DNA from: Geosiphon pyriformis
Lineage: Eukaryota > Glomeromycota > Glomeromycetes > Archaeosporales > Geosiphonaceae
Direction: 5' to 3'
Length of the DNA: 64,000 nt
NCBI GenBank assembly: GCA_016748015.1
Contig: JAAOMT010000183.1
Span: 62,001 to 126,000 of the forward strand
This document shows positions 35,461-46,394 of the stretch, piece by piece. Numbering within the stretch: position 1 is the first letter of the stretch; the number at the start of each line of letters is the position of its first letter. The notes under the pieces were generated by a model. That model saw nothing but the letters and a program-made list of their open reading frames with translations. It had not been told where the DNA came from and did not search any database. The position numbers were made by a program, and so were the translations under genes.

Positions 35461-36370
35461 CAATGATCAGGAAATCAATATTGAAACCCCAATCACTAGT
35501 TTCAAATCCCGAATAATCTACTAAACTCAGAACCATATTATCAGAATTACACACCTATAATGCAGTAGCCACTTTATCAACCACCAGTATATCAAGTGCC
35601 AATTTATTAACCAACAACACTGACAATTTATCAGCCGCCGTTACAACCCATTTATTAGCTGCAGCTTTAGGTAATCTATTAGCCCCAACAAATTTAACAC
35701 TGCCACAGAACTTACCTCAAAATGGAACCCAAAGGCCGAGATTGACTCAACAAAGCTGGAAATCATCAATGGTAGTTTACCAACTGATCCCCAGTTCTTC
35801 CACACAACCAGCAGGATCTTGACAACAGAATTTGGGCACTGGGTATGCCCAAAACCTGAATTCTCAGAACTATTTAAGTCTTCTGGTTACCCAAGAAGAT
35901 GCCCAACCCAATAATCTGGAGACCAATCAACAACCAACACTTACCAGCAACATTTCGTCAGCTACCATCATTGAGAACAAATCACTGGATGCCATCTTCT
36001 TGTTTAAACTTGAAGAACCATCAACCACACCATTATTTAATGGAGCCTTCTGAAAGAAAAACCTATTACTGTCATGTATACTAATGCCAAAATTGATGCC
36101 ACTCCATCAAACTGATTCTAGACAGTGGATCAGCTGGCAGCATCATTACAAAACAACTTATGGACCAATTAGGTTACTGAGTTGATCGCACTACCAATGC
36201 CAGAATCATAACTGCTAATGGAGTAACAAAACTCTCATTAGTAAGATTGATGACTTCTCTATCAAAGTCAACAGTATCATGGTTCCAATCAAAGTACTGG
36301 TCATAGAAGCCACCCAATATCAAGCACTCATTGGTAATGATTGGCTATCTAAAACCAATGTATTGCTTGA
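35461..36370 (+). pseudogene. Spacer and retropepsin-like protease of element 2
   Basis: A Thr/Gln/Pro-rich linker leads to the protease, whose active site LILDSGSAGSI (about 36112-36144) keeps the catalytic DSG lost in element 1. IGNDWLSKTNVLLD follows at about 36330. Frame changes near 36050 and 36110 and stops break the gene. Confidence 0.75.
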
Positions 36371-37318
36371 TTAGAATATGCAGGAGCTTCAAATTAGCCA
36401 GAACAGCCGACACACATGCATACCAGCCATGTGTGGTTATTTCAAGACTATCAACTTAACAATATTACTTATCGAATTTAAGAAAGAGGAAAAGAAACCT
36501 ACTTGAAAAGCCTACCAAGTTTCTTGGGCCAACACCGAACACAACAAGCTGCCACCAGTACCTTCATAGAATGACAACAGCAAAAAAAAGCAGAGTAAAA
36601 AACTTACCTGGAAAGCTGACCAAGTCTGGGAAACCAACAATGACCAAGAAAAACAAATAAATTGGAAATAGAAAGAAGACAAAAAGGGAAAAGGAAAGAG
36701 GAAGGAAGAAGAATCAACAACTAACAGCAATCCCACATATAATTTCTACACTACACCCCACCAATCTACTTATCATCACCCAAAACTGGTATGCATTAAT
36801 TGTGGTAAGAAATTGTCATTAATGGGCACTTGTTGTGACAACAATGAGAAGCACACTTTGGCAACAAAATTCTATTGCTGCCCATACATTATTGAACACT
36901 TTGAAAGGCCAAAATGGGTTGGGAAATGGGACAATAAATCATGCTTGGCTTGTGGAGAAACTTTTCTGGACAAAAGAATGTGGAATGACATTCTTGGGCA
37001 AGGAACGTGCAATGAATCATGTCAATACATGATTCTTATAAACAACTAGGTAAAAAAAAAATGCCCATAGATGCTGTCTGGAGACAAGCCATCAAATGTC
37101 TGGATGAATGTTCACATAACAATGACAAAATCTGGCAAATGACACTCACCAAAATCGAAAGAGCAACACCAGAAGAGATAAAAACAATTAAAAATAACCC
37201 ACCTGAACCTATAGAACTTGACTGAGACCCAGAACCAGTCATAAATCTCCTAGATCCAGAACGATTCCATGAATATTATCAAGAGCTAGCACCTACGAGA
37301 GAAGAGCAGAAGCAACAC
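36371..37318 (+). pseudogene. Cys-rich pol region of element 2
   Basis: After a Lys/Glu-rich part (stops near 36374, 36507 and 36569) the cysteine cluster reads CINCGKKLSLMGTCCDNNE, FYCCPYIIEHFE, SCLACGETFLDKRMWN and CNESCQYMI (36800-37030). Spacing equals that of element 1, though one Cys of the FYCHTC pair is changed to Tyr. The region continues to the lead-in of the dUTPase frame. Confidence 0.6.
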
Positions 37319-38715
37319 TTGGAAGAAATAAATACAAGACTATGTAACCATTGTTTTATTCTCTGTGACTTCCAATACTGTAATGAATGTAACCTCATTT
37401 ACAATCTACCACCACACATGATCTACACAATCCCAGAAGAAGACAAACCAATCAGTAGCTGCACATTGGAATTGGAATCAGTTTTTAATTCCGATTTAAA
37501 CTCTGACAATGATGACAACAAAAATAACAGTTCCAGCTCCACTCAACATAGTAACAAAAATAACAATGATTTGAATTTCGATTCAAATCCTGAAACATTT
37601 ATCGCACTTCCTGACCTCACCAAAAAGCAGAGACTGAAATGGTTTAGCGATAACAATGAAAATATCATGCCAGAATGTGCTCATGATACTGATGCAAAGT
37701 TTGATTTGAGATATTCAGAAAAAAATGCCATAAAATTGGAACCCCATTCACGCATCTACATTGATCTCAAAATAGCACTGGAAATCCCAGCAACAACTAT
37801 GGTTTAACTAGCATCTAGGAGTAGCTTGGCAAAAAAGAAAATCAACATCAGAAGAGGGATAATTAACACAGGATATGTAGAAAATATCATTACTATGCTA
37901 CAAAATGACTCTGAAAAAGCCTATATCATAGAGCCAAATGAAAAGATAACACAAGCAATATTCCTACCTCTGGTGAAAATAGCTCAATTAGTGTCAGTGG
38001 AAAACAGAAAGAAATTAAGAATTACAGCTAAAGGAATACAGGGATTCAGATTAACAGGTAGAATAAATATATCAGTTAATATGGCAGAGAAAAAAATTGT
38101 TGACAAAAGAGAAATTATTTCAACCTGTCAAACAATTTTCATTCTACTATATGACCAGTATATGTAGCCATAAAAAGAGAAATAAAGAATCAAGCTCAAT
38201 TGTTTGAAGCAGAAGCCACCATTTGTAAATCAGGAGAGATTGAACTCACCAATCTCTACATCTCAACCAACAGTCCCAAAAACATTAAAATTCCCATCTA
38301 CAACACAACTGGAAACATTATTGAAATACCAAAAGAAACCATTATTGGATATTTAACCACCAAAGTTGAGGATTAATCACCAAACCACATTTCAGATTTT
38401 CCACAGCTTTGTAGATATGTAGACATTACATCACAAACCATCTATGGACAAAGTGAATGTTATCTACTCCAACCAAAACAATTGGAACAAATAAACATGA
38501 GAAATTTAGATCCATTTCAACAGATGCAACTCAAAATGTTACTCAACAATTTCAATGACATCTTTGCTAGTGAAAATAAATTTGGCTGAACCAACATTAT
38601 TCAACATCAGATCAAAACTGGAGATGTAATGCCAATTAAACAAAGAGCATACAGAGTATTACCAGCTAGTCATGAGATCATTTGTTAAGAAATCAACTGA
38701 ATGCTTGACAACAGG
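37319..38715 (+). pseudogene. dUTPase-containing pol segment of element 2 (broken)
   Basis: Open from 37319 to 37807 and from 37826 to 38167, with a TAG between them where element 1 has a Gln codon. dUTPase motifs are recognisable but damaged: AKFDLRY, SRSSLAKKK, INTGYVENI (catalytic Asp now Asn), KITQAIF and KGIQGFRLTGR. A lead-in to RT follows (LLNNFNDIFASENKFG). Confidence 0.75.
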
Positions 38716-39921
38716 CTAATTCAGCCATCAATGAATTCATGGTTGTCACCAGTAGTACTAGTCTATAAAAAAAATAAAAAAATCCATTTTTGTGTAAATT
38801 ACCAGAAACTAAATAGAGTAACTAAAGGTGATGCTACCTAACTCCAAAGATCCAAAAATTATTCGATGCTTTTGGTGGAAATAAATGGTTCTTAACATTA
38901 GATTTAAATAGTAGATACTGATAAGTAGCCATGAATCCAGCTGACAAAGAAAAAACAGCATTTACCACAAGAGAAGGAAATTTTGAGTTTGAAGTTATGC
39001 CATTTGGCTTAATGAATGCTCCAGCCACATTTCAACAACTTATGGAAATTGTTTATACCAGACTACTATGAAAATTAGTAGTCATATATTTAAATGACAC
39101 CAATATGTTCTCAAAAACATTTGATGATCATCTGCATTATCTTTAACAAGTATTCAAAAGATTAAGAAAAGCTGAATTGAAACTAAATGCAACTAAATGT
39201 TTCTTTGGAAAAACTGAATTCAAGTTTTTGGGACATATAGTAAGCAAAAATGGAATCAAAACAGATCCAGACAAGATTGAAGTAGTTAAAAACTTTTCAG
39301 TACCAGCCAACTTGCCAAAACTAAGGGCATTTTTGGGATTCACAGGCTACTATTGCCACTTCATCAAGGATTTTTCTAAACTAGCTTAGCCACTTCACCA
39401 TTTACAAACCAAAAATATGAAGTATAAATAAACTAAAGCTCAACAAAAAGCATTTGACACATTGAAAAAAAAGCTTATCCAAGCTCCAGTATTGATGTAT
39501 TCAGATTACAACAAACCATTCATTATTACTACTGATGCATCAGATCAAGCATTGGGAGCAGTACTATCACAGAAAGAACCAGATGGAAGAGAATATCCAG
39601 TAGCTTATGCCAATAGAAGCTTAAGTCCAGCTGAAAAGAACTATGGAACTCCACCACTAGAACACTTAGCAATCTATTGGGCTGTTATTAAATAAAGAGA
39701 ATACTTGAGCCAAAAGTTTGAAATATATACAGATTACAAGAGATTGACTTCAATTCAGAAGCAAAAATTTGGAGATAATCACTATGCCAGATAGAAAATA
39801 GAACTTTCACTATTCAATTACACAGTACATTATAAAAAGAGAAAAGACAATAGAAATGCCAACAGTTTATTACAAATGAGACAAATCTAAAAACATTTCA
39901 CCAAAAATATAACAAAAAAAA
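38716..39921 (+). pseudogene. Reverse transcriptase and RNase H of element 2 (broken)
   Basis: Trace FCVNYQKLN, FLTLDLNSRY, FEFEVMPFGLMNAPATFQQ, the RT box VVIYLNDTN (about 39082-39108; Asp changed to Asn), then KCFFGKTEFKFLGHIVSKNG. RNase H keeps its first Asp (IITTDASDQALGAVLS, about 39523). Stops near 38924, 38927, 39069, 39144, 39387 and 39429 replace Trp and Gln codons. Confidence 0.8.
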
Positions 39922-41195
39922 ATGAACACACAAAAATACCAACAACTCCAGCATTATATAAATACTCAATTGTTTAAGGAGAAATTATCTCAAAAAAAAC
40001 AAAATAATATAAAACAGCAATCAAAATATTTCATTAATCATCAAAATATACTTTACTGGAAAAACAGAAGAAATTCAGACCAACCAACCAGAGTAGTTAT
40101 GGAACCAGAAAAAGAAACAATATTGTTCAACATGCACTCAGATCTAACAGCAGGATATTTTCATAAAGAAGCAATCATAGAAAGAACCAAAAAAAGATAC
40201 TATTGGCCATCAATGTATCCAGATATTATCCAATATGTTCAAAATTGTGATGCTTGTTAGAGAAGAGGTAGAACAAGACCAAATAAACCATTAAGACCAA
40301 TCAAAGTGGGACAACTATTTGATTGAATTGGAATTAACTTAGTCAGACTACTAACAATCATTAGCAGAGACAACAGATATATTGCAGTAGCCATGGATTA
40401 TCTCACTAAATGGCCAGAAGCAAAAGCCATTCAAAGAATAGATGCAGAATCTGTTGCCAAATTTGTTCATCAAGATTTGATCTGTCGACACAGATGTTCA
40501 AAAGAACTATTATCAAACCAAGGAACTCACTTTGTGAACAGAACATTGACAGAATTAAGTCAAAGATTTGGAATTAAAAGACCTTTATCATCACCATACT
40601 ATTCACAAACAAATGGACTAGTAGAAAGATTTAACAGAACATTGTGTGAAGCAATTGCCAAAATCAGTCAAGAAAACCAAGACGAATAGGTTTTGGTTAT
40701 ACCATCAGTATTATTTGCTTATTGGACAATGAAACAAGATACTACACAAGTAACATCATTTGAATTAGTATATGGTAGAACAGCAACATTACCAATTAAG
40801 ATAGAGGTCAACACATATCCAACTGAACCAATAACAAAAGCTAATTTTCAAGAAACATTGTTAAGAAGAACATATGACCTAATGGAAACACTAAAAAACA
40901 GATGACAAAAAGCAACTGATAATATTCCAAAGTCTCAAGAAAAGCAAAAAGAACAACATAATAACCAATTACCAAATAAACCAGTTGAATTCAAGATTGA
41001 AGACAAAGTACTTTTACATCGTACCAAAGTGGAAAAACAATGGAGTGAAAAATTTGACCCCAAATGGAACAAACCATTTCACATAGAAGAAATTCTTGGA
41101 AATGGAGCTTATAAATTAAGATGGAACAACAAAATCTTAACCAAAGCAGTACATAGTAATTGACTGAAACCATATTACCAAATAGCATCATCATC
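39922..41195 (+). pseudogene. Integrase of element 2 (broken)
   Basis: Homologous along its length to the intact integrase frame of element 1. Stops occur at 40258 (Gln codon), 40324, 40687 and 40903. The zinc-binding part reads MHSDLTAGYFHKEA, keeping the first His and losing the second to Tyr, the reverse of element 1. The catalytic core motifs LLSNQGTHFVN (Asp changed to Asn) and GLVERFNRT remain visible. Confidence 0.8.
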
Positions 41196-41359
41196 CACTA
41201 ATAACATTTCACAATTGGGAGTACAACAAATACTAGTTCAACCAGATGAGATTCCACAAGATCTAGAACCAATTATAATTATTGGACCAAACACGTAAAA
41301 TCAAACAATAAAAGAGTATATAAAGACACAGTATATGTGACAAAGGCAACCAAGAAAAA

Positions 41360-41989
41360 ATGGAAATACCAGATCATATTTACACCATAGCTCAACAATT
41401 ATTCCAGGCCTTAAGTCAACCACTTTTAGACATGGAAATTATTATTAACAACCAAACAATTTGCTATCAAAACACTAAAAAAAAGACAAAGAATACACCA
41501 TATTAGTGGTTACCAAAGAATAATAAAAACTGGTCAGATAACATAATAGAAAAAGTAAAGAACACTTTTGGGAAAATACTTATTATGGCACCAACAGAAA
41601 AACTTATAAAAGAGAATTGGAAGCAATAGACAGAACAACTTCCAAAATCATACTGTTACTACCAGTTAGATTAAAAGTTGAATATTCAAGAGTTGTATAT
41701 TAACAAATCCAAGAGGATATTTAACCAAAACATAATACAGCAAATTGAAAAATTTATTGAGAAAAAGACGAACTTAACACTACATGTGAGAACAATTTAC
41801 TGACTGCACAACATATTTCAGAACTATCCAGAAATACTGGTACATTCTAACATGAAAACCATAACCATTAACCAATAGGGAAGAATGAACAATGTACAAG
41901 TAGAAGACATGAAAAATAAAATCGAACAAACAATACTAGAAAAAAAAGTATTAGAGCTAATTCAGAATAAAGATTTTGACAGAGGTTAA
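41360..41989 (+). pseudogene. Third ORF of element 2, downstream of integrase
   Basis: One frame of 209 codons from ATG 41360 to TAA 41989, broken by in-frame stops (for example near 41501, 41627 and 41666). It matches the third ORF of element 1 in length and along the sequence: IAQQLFQA near the start, SYCYYYQL and LYINKSKRIF in the middle, and NKIEQTILEKKVLELIQ near the end. It is helical, charged and lacks membrane segments. Function unknown. Confidence 0.6.
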
Positions 41990-42009
41990 TATTAAAAAGG
42001 AAAAGATAA

Positions 42010-42867
42010 TGTTACTCATAAAAAGAAAAACAGATATAGAAAAAATAGTAGACCAATAAGCAAATAGTATGTAGCACATGAGCATATTGTTTAGCAATAT
42101 AGAGCAATGATAGAAATTATGGCACATTGCTTAGCAATATGGAGCAATATGGAGCGATGTTAGAAAATGAGAGCACATCACTCAGCAATATGAACATTGC
42201 TCAAAAAATCATAGCACATCACTTGGGAATATAAGCAATCTCATAGAATATCAATTATGTATATAATAGCAGTAGTGTTAGAAGTAGAAAGAGCAGAATT
42301 TTTTAGTTAGAAATCTTCCATCCACAAATATTAAATAAATAAATCATTCACCATCTAAATTCACTTTCCACTATCAACATTTCATGTTGATAGTAATTGA
42401 TACTTAACTATGTTGGAACAATAGCTCTTGATCATGGCTATTGACGAGATACTAACTTGCACATTGTCTTGGCTTATTTCTTTATTTTTCTTTTATTTTC
42501 TTTCTTTCTTTGATTTTTTTGTTGTATACTAACTGATTAAGAATTGAAGTGCTGAGTAATTGACATCATGGATAGTCTGGTAAAAGACCCAGAAATAAGG
42601 GTAAAATTATATATATATTAATGGATAGCTTACCAGAAGGACATGACTGCCAAAATAAACCGGCCACCAAGCTAAAGACAAAAATTGGGAACACTACTCA
42701 CCAACCAATCATATTATCATTGAATCTCTGTCTATTATACAAAAGACTCCACTCTAAAAATCTTCAAATACAACCTCCATATCAATATTACCAGTATTGT
42801 CAAGATATTGAACACCAAGTTACGGATTTGTTATTTGATTTGAGACCCCAAATAATCATCTGTAACA
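42010..42867 (+). repeat. LTR of element 2 (3' LTR)
   Basis: 858 bp, TGTTAC..GTAACA ends intact. It has an extra block of AGCAATATGGAGCAATATGG-type repeats at about 42125-42200, which explains the length difference from the 5' LTR. Confidence 0.92.
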
Positions 42868-44487
42868 GCACCCTTTTCATAAAATGGTGTTTGACTATTT
42901 GGTTGTTGATAACGAGCTGGTTTTGGAGCCTAGTTTGGTTAAGTTTAAGGTTGATACAATTATGGAAAGTTGAACCCGGAAGTGTCAGACAGTCCCTAAT
43001 GTTTCTGATGATTGGTGTTATTAATATTAGTCTTTGGGACACATTTTTGATGGAGCTTTTTCTGGTGTGATGTGTTCAATTGATTTTGAGGAATTTTTTG
43101 GAGTGGTTTTTAATCTGCCTGATGGCAAAGCTGCTGGTCTTTTGGGTATCTCGAATAAGCTTTGGAAGCATTGTAATAAATCTATTCTAGATATGCTTTT
43201 GGTGCTTCTGAACTGTTGTTTGTCTGATGAATCTGTTTCCAATCCTTGGAAAGAAGTCTGGGTCTTGATGATTCTCAAACTATATGAGTGAGAGAGTGTT
43301 TTAACAAATACTTGTCTTATTGCTTTGATTAAAATGGCTTGCAAGATCCTCTCCAAGATCCTCTCTGATAGAATTTCCTCAGCTTGCAGCACTTTTGATG
43401 TTCTTTGTGGAGACAATTTTTGGTTTTGAAGGGTACAACAATTCAGTTTCTTATTTTTACAATTGGGTTGGTTATTGAGGATGCTTTGAAGAAAAACCAG
43501 GAGCTTTGGCTGGTTTTGCAAAACATGTGGAAAATGTATAATTCAGTTGGCTGTGATCATCTTAAGAAAAGCTTAGTCAGAACTAAAATGTGTAACAGAT
43601 TCATTCAATTTTTTGGTAATATTCATAGGAGTCATACCAACCGAGTCATAACAGATTTTGGTTTAACAGATGGTTATTGTGTGTATGATAGTTTGGACCA
43701 GAATGAAGTTTTTTCCCCCCTTTTGTGACATGTGTTTTATGATCCTCTGTTGTGTAAAGTCAAGCACCAGAAAAGTGTGTATGAATACAGGATCAACTCC
43801 CATTTTATTTCCAAGAGTGGTCATGTTGAATCTCAGGCTGGATTTTTCTTCTTTTTTGCTGCTAGTGCTTTTGTTGATGATACAATTTGGGTTGATAGCA
43901 GTCAGAATGCTACTCAACACATTCTTAATGTTGCTAGTGAATTTTTTCAGATCAATAACATTTCTATTAATAACAAAAAGATGGTGGCCATTCTCATCAA
44001 TAGCAGAATCAGTGATCCTTCTCTTTTTATAAGTGGCTCTCCCATTACTATTGCCAAAAAAGGGGAATCTTATCAGTATTTGGGTATTTTTCTTTTGACT
44101 GAGGATCTTTCAAAGCCTAATTTGGCTAAGGCACATTTAGATGTTCAATTTTTCACCAATTTGGTCCTAAAAAAAGCTGTGTTAGATAAGCAGTTCTTAT
44201 ATTTAATGTTAGCAATCCTTTACTCTATTGTCAGCTACAAGACACAGTTTAGCTTTGTTTCTATTGGTGTATACAACAAATGGAATGCTCTAATTTGTAA
44301 AGGCTTGGAGCTTAAGTCTGGTCTGCCACTCAACTTTCCTAGTGATACTATTCACCACTCTTTCTTTTATGGTTTGAAATCTTTTTTGCAAATTCAGTCT
44401 GAAAGTAAGATTGCTTCATTAGTTAGCTTTGTGAACTCTGGTGGAATTTTGGGTCAATTATTTTTTCACTGGTCTTATAATCTATAA
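42868..44487 (+). pseudogene. LINE ORF2, reverse transcriptase domain
   Basis: Continues the LINE frame after the second LTR insertion with PFHKMVFDYLVVDNELVLEP. The RT trace includes LPDGKAAGLLGISNKLWKH, LVLQNMWKMYNSVGCDHL and the catalytic box AFVDDTIWV (about 43865-43891). Stops at 42974, 43291 and 43728 fall where relatives have Trp. In motif A the catalytic Asp is replaced by Asn (YNSV instead of YDSV), so this copy could not work even without the stops. The open frame 43732-44487 covers the palm end and thumb. Confidence 0.85.
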
Positions 44488-44823
44488 ATTCAGTGTTGGC
44501 ATCTTGTTTATCTATTGGTCTCTCCTGTTTGTACTTGTGTTTGTGTTTCTAATAATTTTCTGACAGACATGGTTCATATTCTTCTTGATTGTAATTTGTC
44601 TCTGGGTGGCTTCTTGGCCAGTTTTTTTTGGTTTCATAATGAAATGCCCATGTCTGCTGTTCTGGGTAAATCAAAGTTTATCAAATTTTTTCTTTCTCTT
44701 CAGTGATATAGTATTGCATATGTGGAGCAACTTTGTGATTATCATGGTGTTGTCTTTAATTGGTACACTTTTAAGTAGTGAAAAAGGTTGGACTCCTGTG
44801 GCTCTGTTCCAGATTAGTTCAAG
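44488..44823 (+). pseudogene. LINE ORF2, linker between RT and RNase H
   Basis: The protein trace continues here with stops: a stretch ending in YSIAYVEQLCDYHG, then FNWYTFK and WKRLDSCGSVPD. In-frame TGA and TAG codons fall near 44703, 44776 and 44815. No separate gene is seen. Confidence 0.6.
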
Positions 44824-46254
44824 TTGTCTGCTGTATTTCTCAATAATGTAACTTTCTCTTCAACTCGTTCCACAGCTCTGTGTGGTGCTGGTTCTTTGAA
44901 TATTCTTAATTCCAATGACTTTGTGTCTATTTACAATTGTCTTTCACAAGTTGATGCTAGTGTTTTATCTGTGTACACTGACAGATCCTTGAAAAATCTT
45001 GGCACAATCAACTATAGCATCAGTGCTGCTGTCTTCTTCGAGAACATTGGTTTGAGATTGGATGTTGGTATTATGGGTTTGATGTTTTCTACTCTAATGG
45101 AATTGCAGGTTATTGTGCTGGCTCTGGAGTGTGTTCCTTTGTTTAGTTCTGTTTGTTTATTTTTGGACAGTCAATCTGCTTTGGATGCTTACAAGTCGGA
45201 ATTGGGTCTGGCATGTCCTAACTTTTGTAATCAGTATTGGATTGAATGTCAACATATCTTTAATGTTATTCATAGTAAGAATTTAAGAGTCAGTTGGCAC
45301 AAGATGAAAGGTCACTCTGGTGTTTTAGGGAATAAGTGTGCCGACATGATTGCTAGTACCACTTCTCTTTTGGGTTGGTGTTTTCCTTCTCATGTGGATG
45401 AACATTTTATTGTGGCTGATGGTAATATGGTTTCTAGCAATTTTAGACACTTTGTTTGTGATATTTTTCATTCTGTTTGTTATGCATATTGGAAGGTTGG
45501 TTCTGGTTGTAAGTTTTTAGAGAACAGTCTGCTTTCTGAGATTAACTGGATATGCTCTTTATTGGTGTGGCATCTTGATTTGCACATGACTACTGGTTTT
45601 ACCAGCAGGCTTTCAGCCAATGCTTATACTTACTTCATGAAGGCTTTGTATTATTGTCTGCCTGTTGTTATTCAGAAGCACTTTTATAGTAGACTTTATC
45701 CCAGTGTATTGTGTTTATATTGCAGTGAAGTAGAGGTGTCAGATCATGTATTCTCTTGTAAGATTGACGAGTCTACCCACCATCAGTTATTGGACTTTCA
45801 TGTGAATTCTTGGAGAACACTTTCTGGTTCCACTCATGCTTCCTTGTGTGTGTTACAGCTGTTGTCATCTTGCTTTTCTGGTTCTTCTATGTCTATAGTG
45901 CTCTTCAAGAGTTTTGTTTTTGATGGTTGGTTCTGGAAGACCATCTCCATCTTCTGTAATTCCAAATTGGCTGGTTTGGAAATTGTTAAGTTTATGTGTT
46001 CTCTTAATTTAGCTTTTAGAAATAATGTATGGTTGGTTTGTGCTAAGCACTATGTCTATATAGAAAAGCATAGTTTGATTCTTTTTGATAATTTGGCTGT
46101 CATCTTAGTTTCTGGTTTGTCTTCAGGGTTTTCTGTTGGTGTGGTGAAACTGTTTGGTATGGCTAATGCTTTTGGTATATGTTTTGGTTTTCGCAAATCT
46201 TGTTTATTTTTCTCAGATTTTAGTGGTTTAGTCTCAGTTTACATAGCTGCATAG
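44824..46254 (+). CDS. LINE ORF2 C-terminal part with RNase H domain (open frame)
   Basis: An open frame of 476 codons and the best-preserved part of the LINE. An RNase H domain occupies about residues 48-185 with D53 (VYTDRSL), E93 (LMELQVIVLALE), D115 (LFLDSQSAL), H164 (MKGHSG) and D174 (KCADMIA), so its catalytic set is complete. The C-terminal half includes LPVVIQKHFYSRLYPSVLC and CSEVEVSDHVFSC, a Cys/His pattern common in this LINE family. It is a fragment of the ORF2 polyprotein; its ATG is just the first Met after a stop. Confidence 0.85.
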   Translation: MSAVFLNNVTFSSTRSTALCGAGSLNILNSNDFVSIYNCLSQVDASVLSVYTDRSLKNLGTINYSISAAVFFENIGLRLDVGIMGLMFSTLMELQVIVLALECVPLFSSVCLFLDSQSALDAYKSELGLACPNFCNQYWIECQHIFNVIHSKNLRVSWHKMKGHSGVLGNKCADMIASTTSLLGWCFPSHVDEHFIVADGNMVSSNFRHFVCDIFHSVCYAYWKVGSGCKFLENSLLSEINWICSLLVWHLDLHMTTGFTSRLSANAYTYFMKALYYCLPVVIQKHFYSRLYPSVLCLYCSEVEVSDHVFSCKIDESTHHQLLDFHVNSWRTLSGSTHASLCVLQLLSSCFSGSSMSIVLFKSFVFDGWFWKTISIFCNSKLAGLEIVKFMCSLNLAFRNNVWLVCAKHYVYIEKHSLILFDNLAVILVSGLSSGFSVGVVKLFGMANAFGICFGFRKSCLFFSDFSGLVSVYIAA

Positions 46255-46382
46255 TGTTGTTTTAACTGGCCCAAGTGGCTGGTTACATGTAGAAAATGCA
46301 TGATTCATACCTAGTTTAGATCATTTCTTTGATGTATAATACTAGACTGTGTTTGGACCTCACTCATTAAATAAAGAAAAAA
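46255..46382 (+). repeat. LINE 3' tail shared with ORF1-only elements
   Basis: About 115 bp (GGTTACATGTAGAAAATGCA, CCTAGTTTAGATCATTTC, CTCATTAAATAAAG) ending in an A-rich run. It is recognisably the same sequence as 13160-13277 (plus) and the complement of 60950-61075. Confidence 0.8.
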
Positions 46383-46394
46383 ATAATGTGATTA

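Larger units (their letters stand above)
32833..42867 (+). mobile_element. Ty3-like LTR retrotransposon 2, same family, plus strand
   Basis: Left LTR 32833-33620 (788 bp), right LTR 42010-42867 (858 bp), near-identical 4-bp target duplication GCAT (32829-32832) and GCAC (42868-42871). Gene order equals element 1: gag, protease, Cys-rich region, dUTPase, RT, RNase H, integrase, third ORF. It is more heavily broken than element 1, with many TAG, TGA and TAA codons. The LTR shares a core with element 1 (the block around ATAGCTCTTGAT and GTTGATAGTAATT) but has a different repeat region, so it is another subfamily. A purine-rich tract AAAAAGGAAAAGA precedes the 3' LTR. Confidence 0.92.
19082..46382 (+). 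mobile_element. Non-LTR retrotransposon (LINE), copy 1, split by two LTR elements
   Basis: A LINE of about 6.8 kb once the two nested LTR retrotransposons (20396-30874 and 32833-42867) are taken out. Its parts are 19082-20395, 30875-32832 and 42868-46382. Order: ORF1 with RRM-like block and zinc knuckle, APE-type endonuclease, reverse transcriptase, RNase H, then a 3' tail ending in an AATAAAGAAAAAAA run. The frame is restored at both insertion points when one copy of the 4-bp duplication is removed. Stops, mainly TGA and TAG where the family has Trp, Arg or Gln, break ORF1 and ORF2, so it is inactive. The 5' boundary is approximate. Confidence 0.85.
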
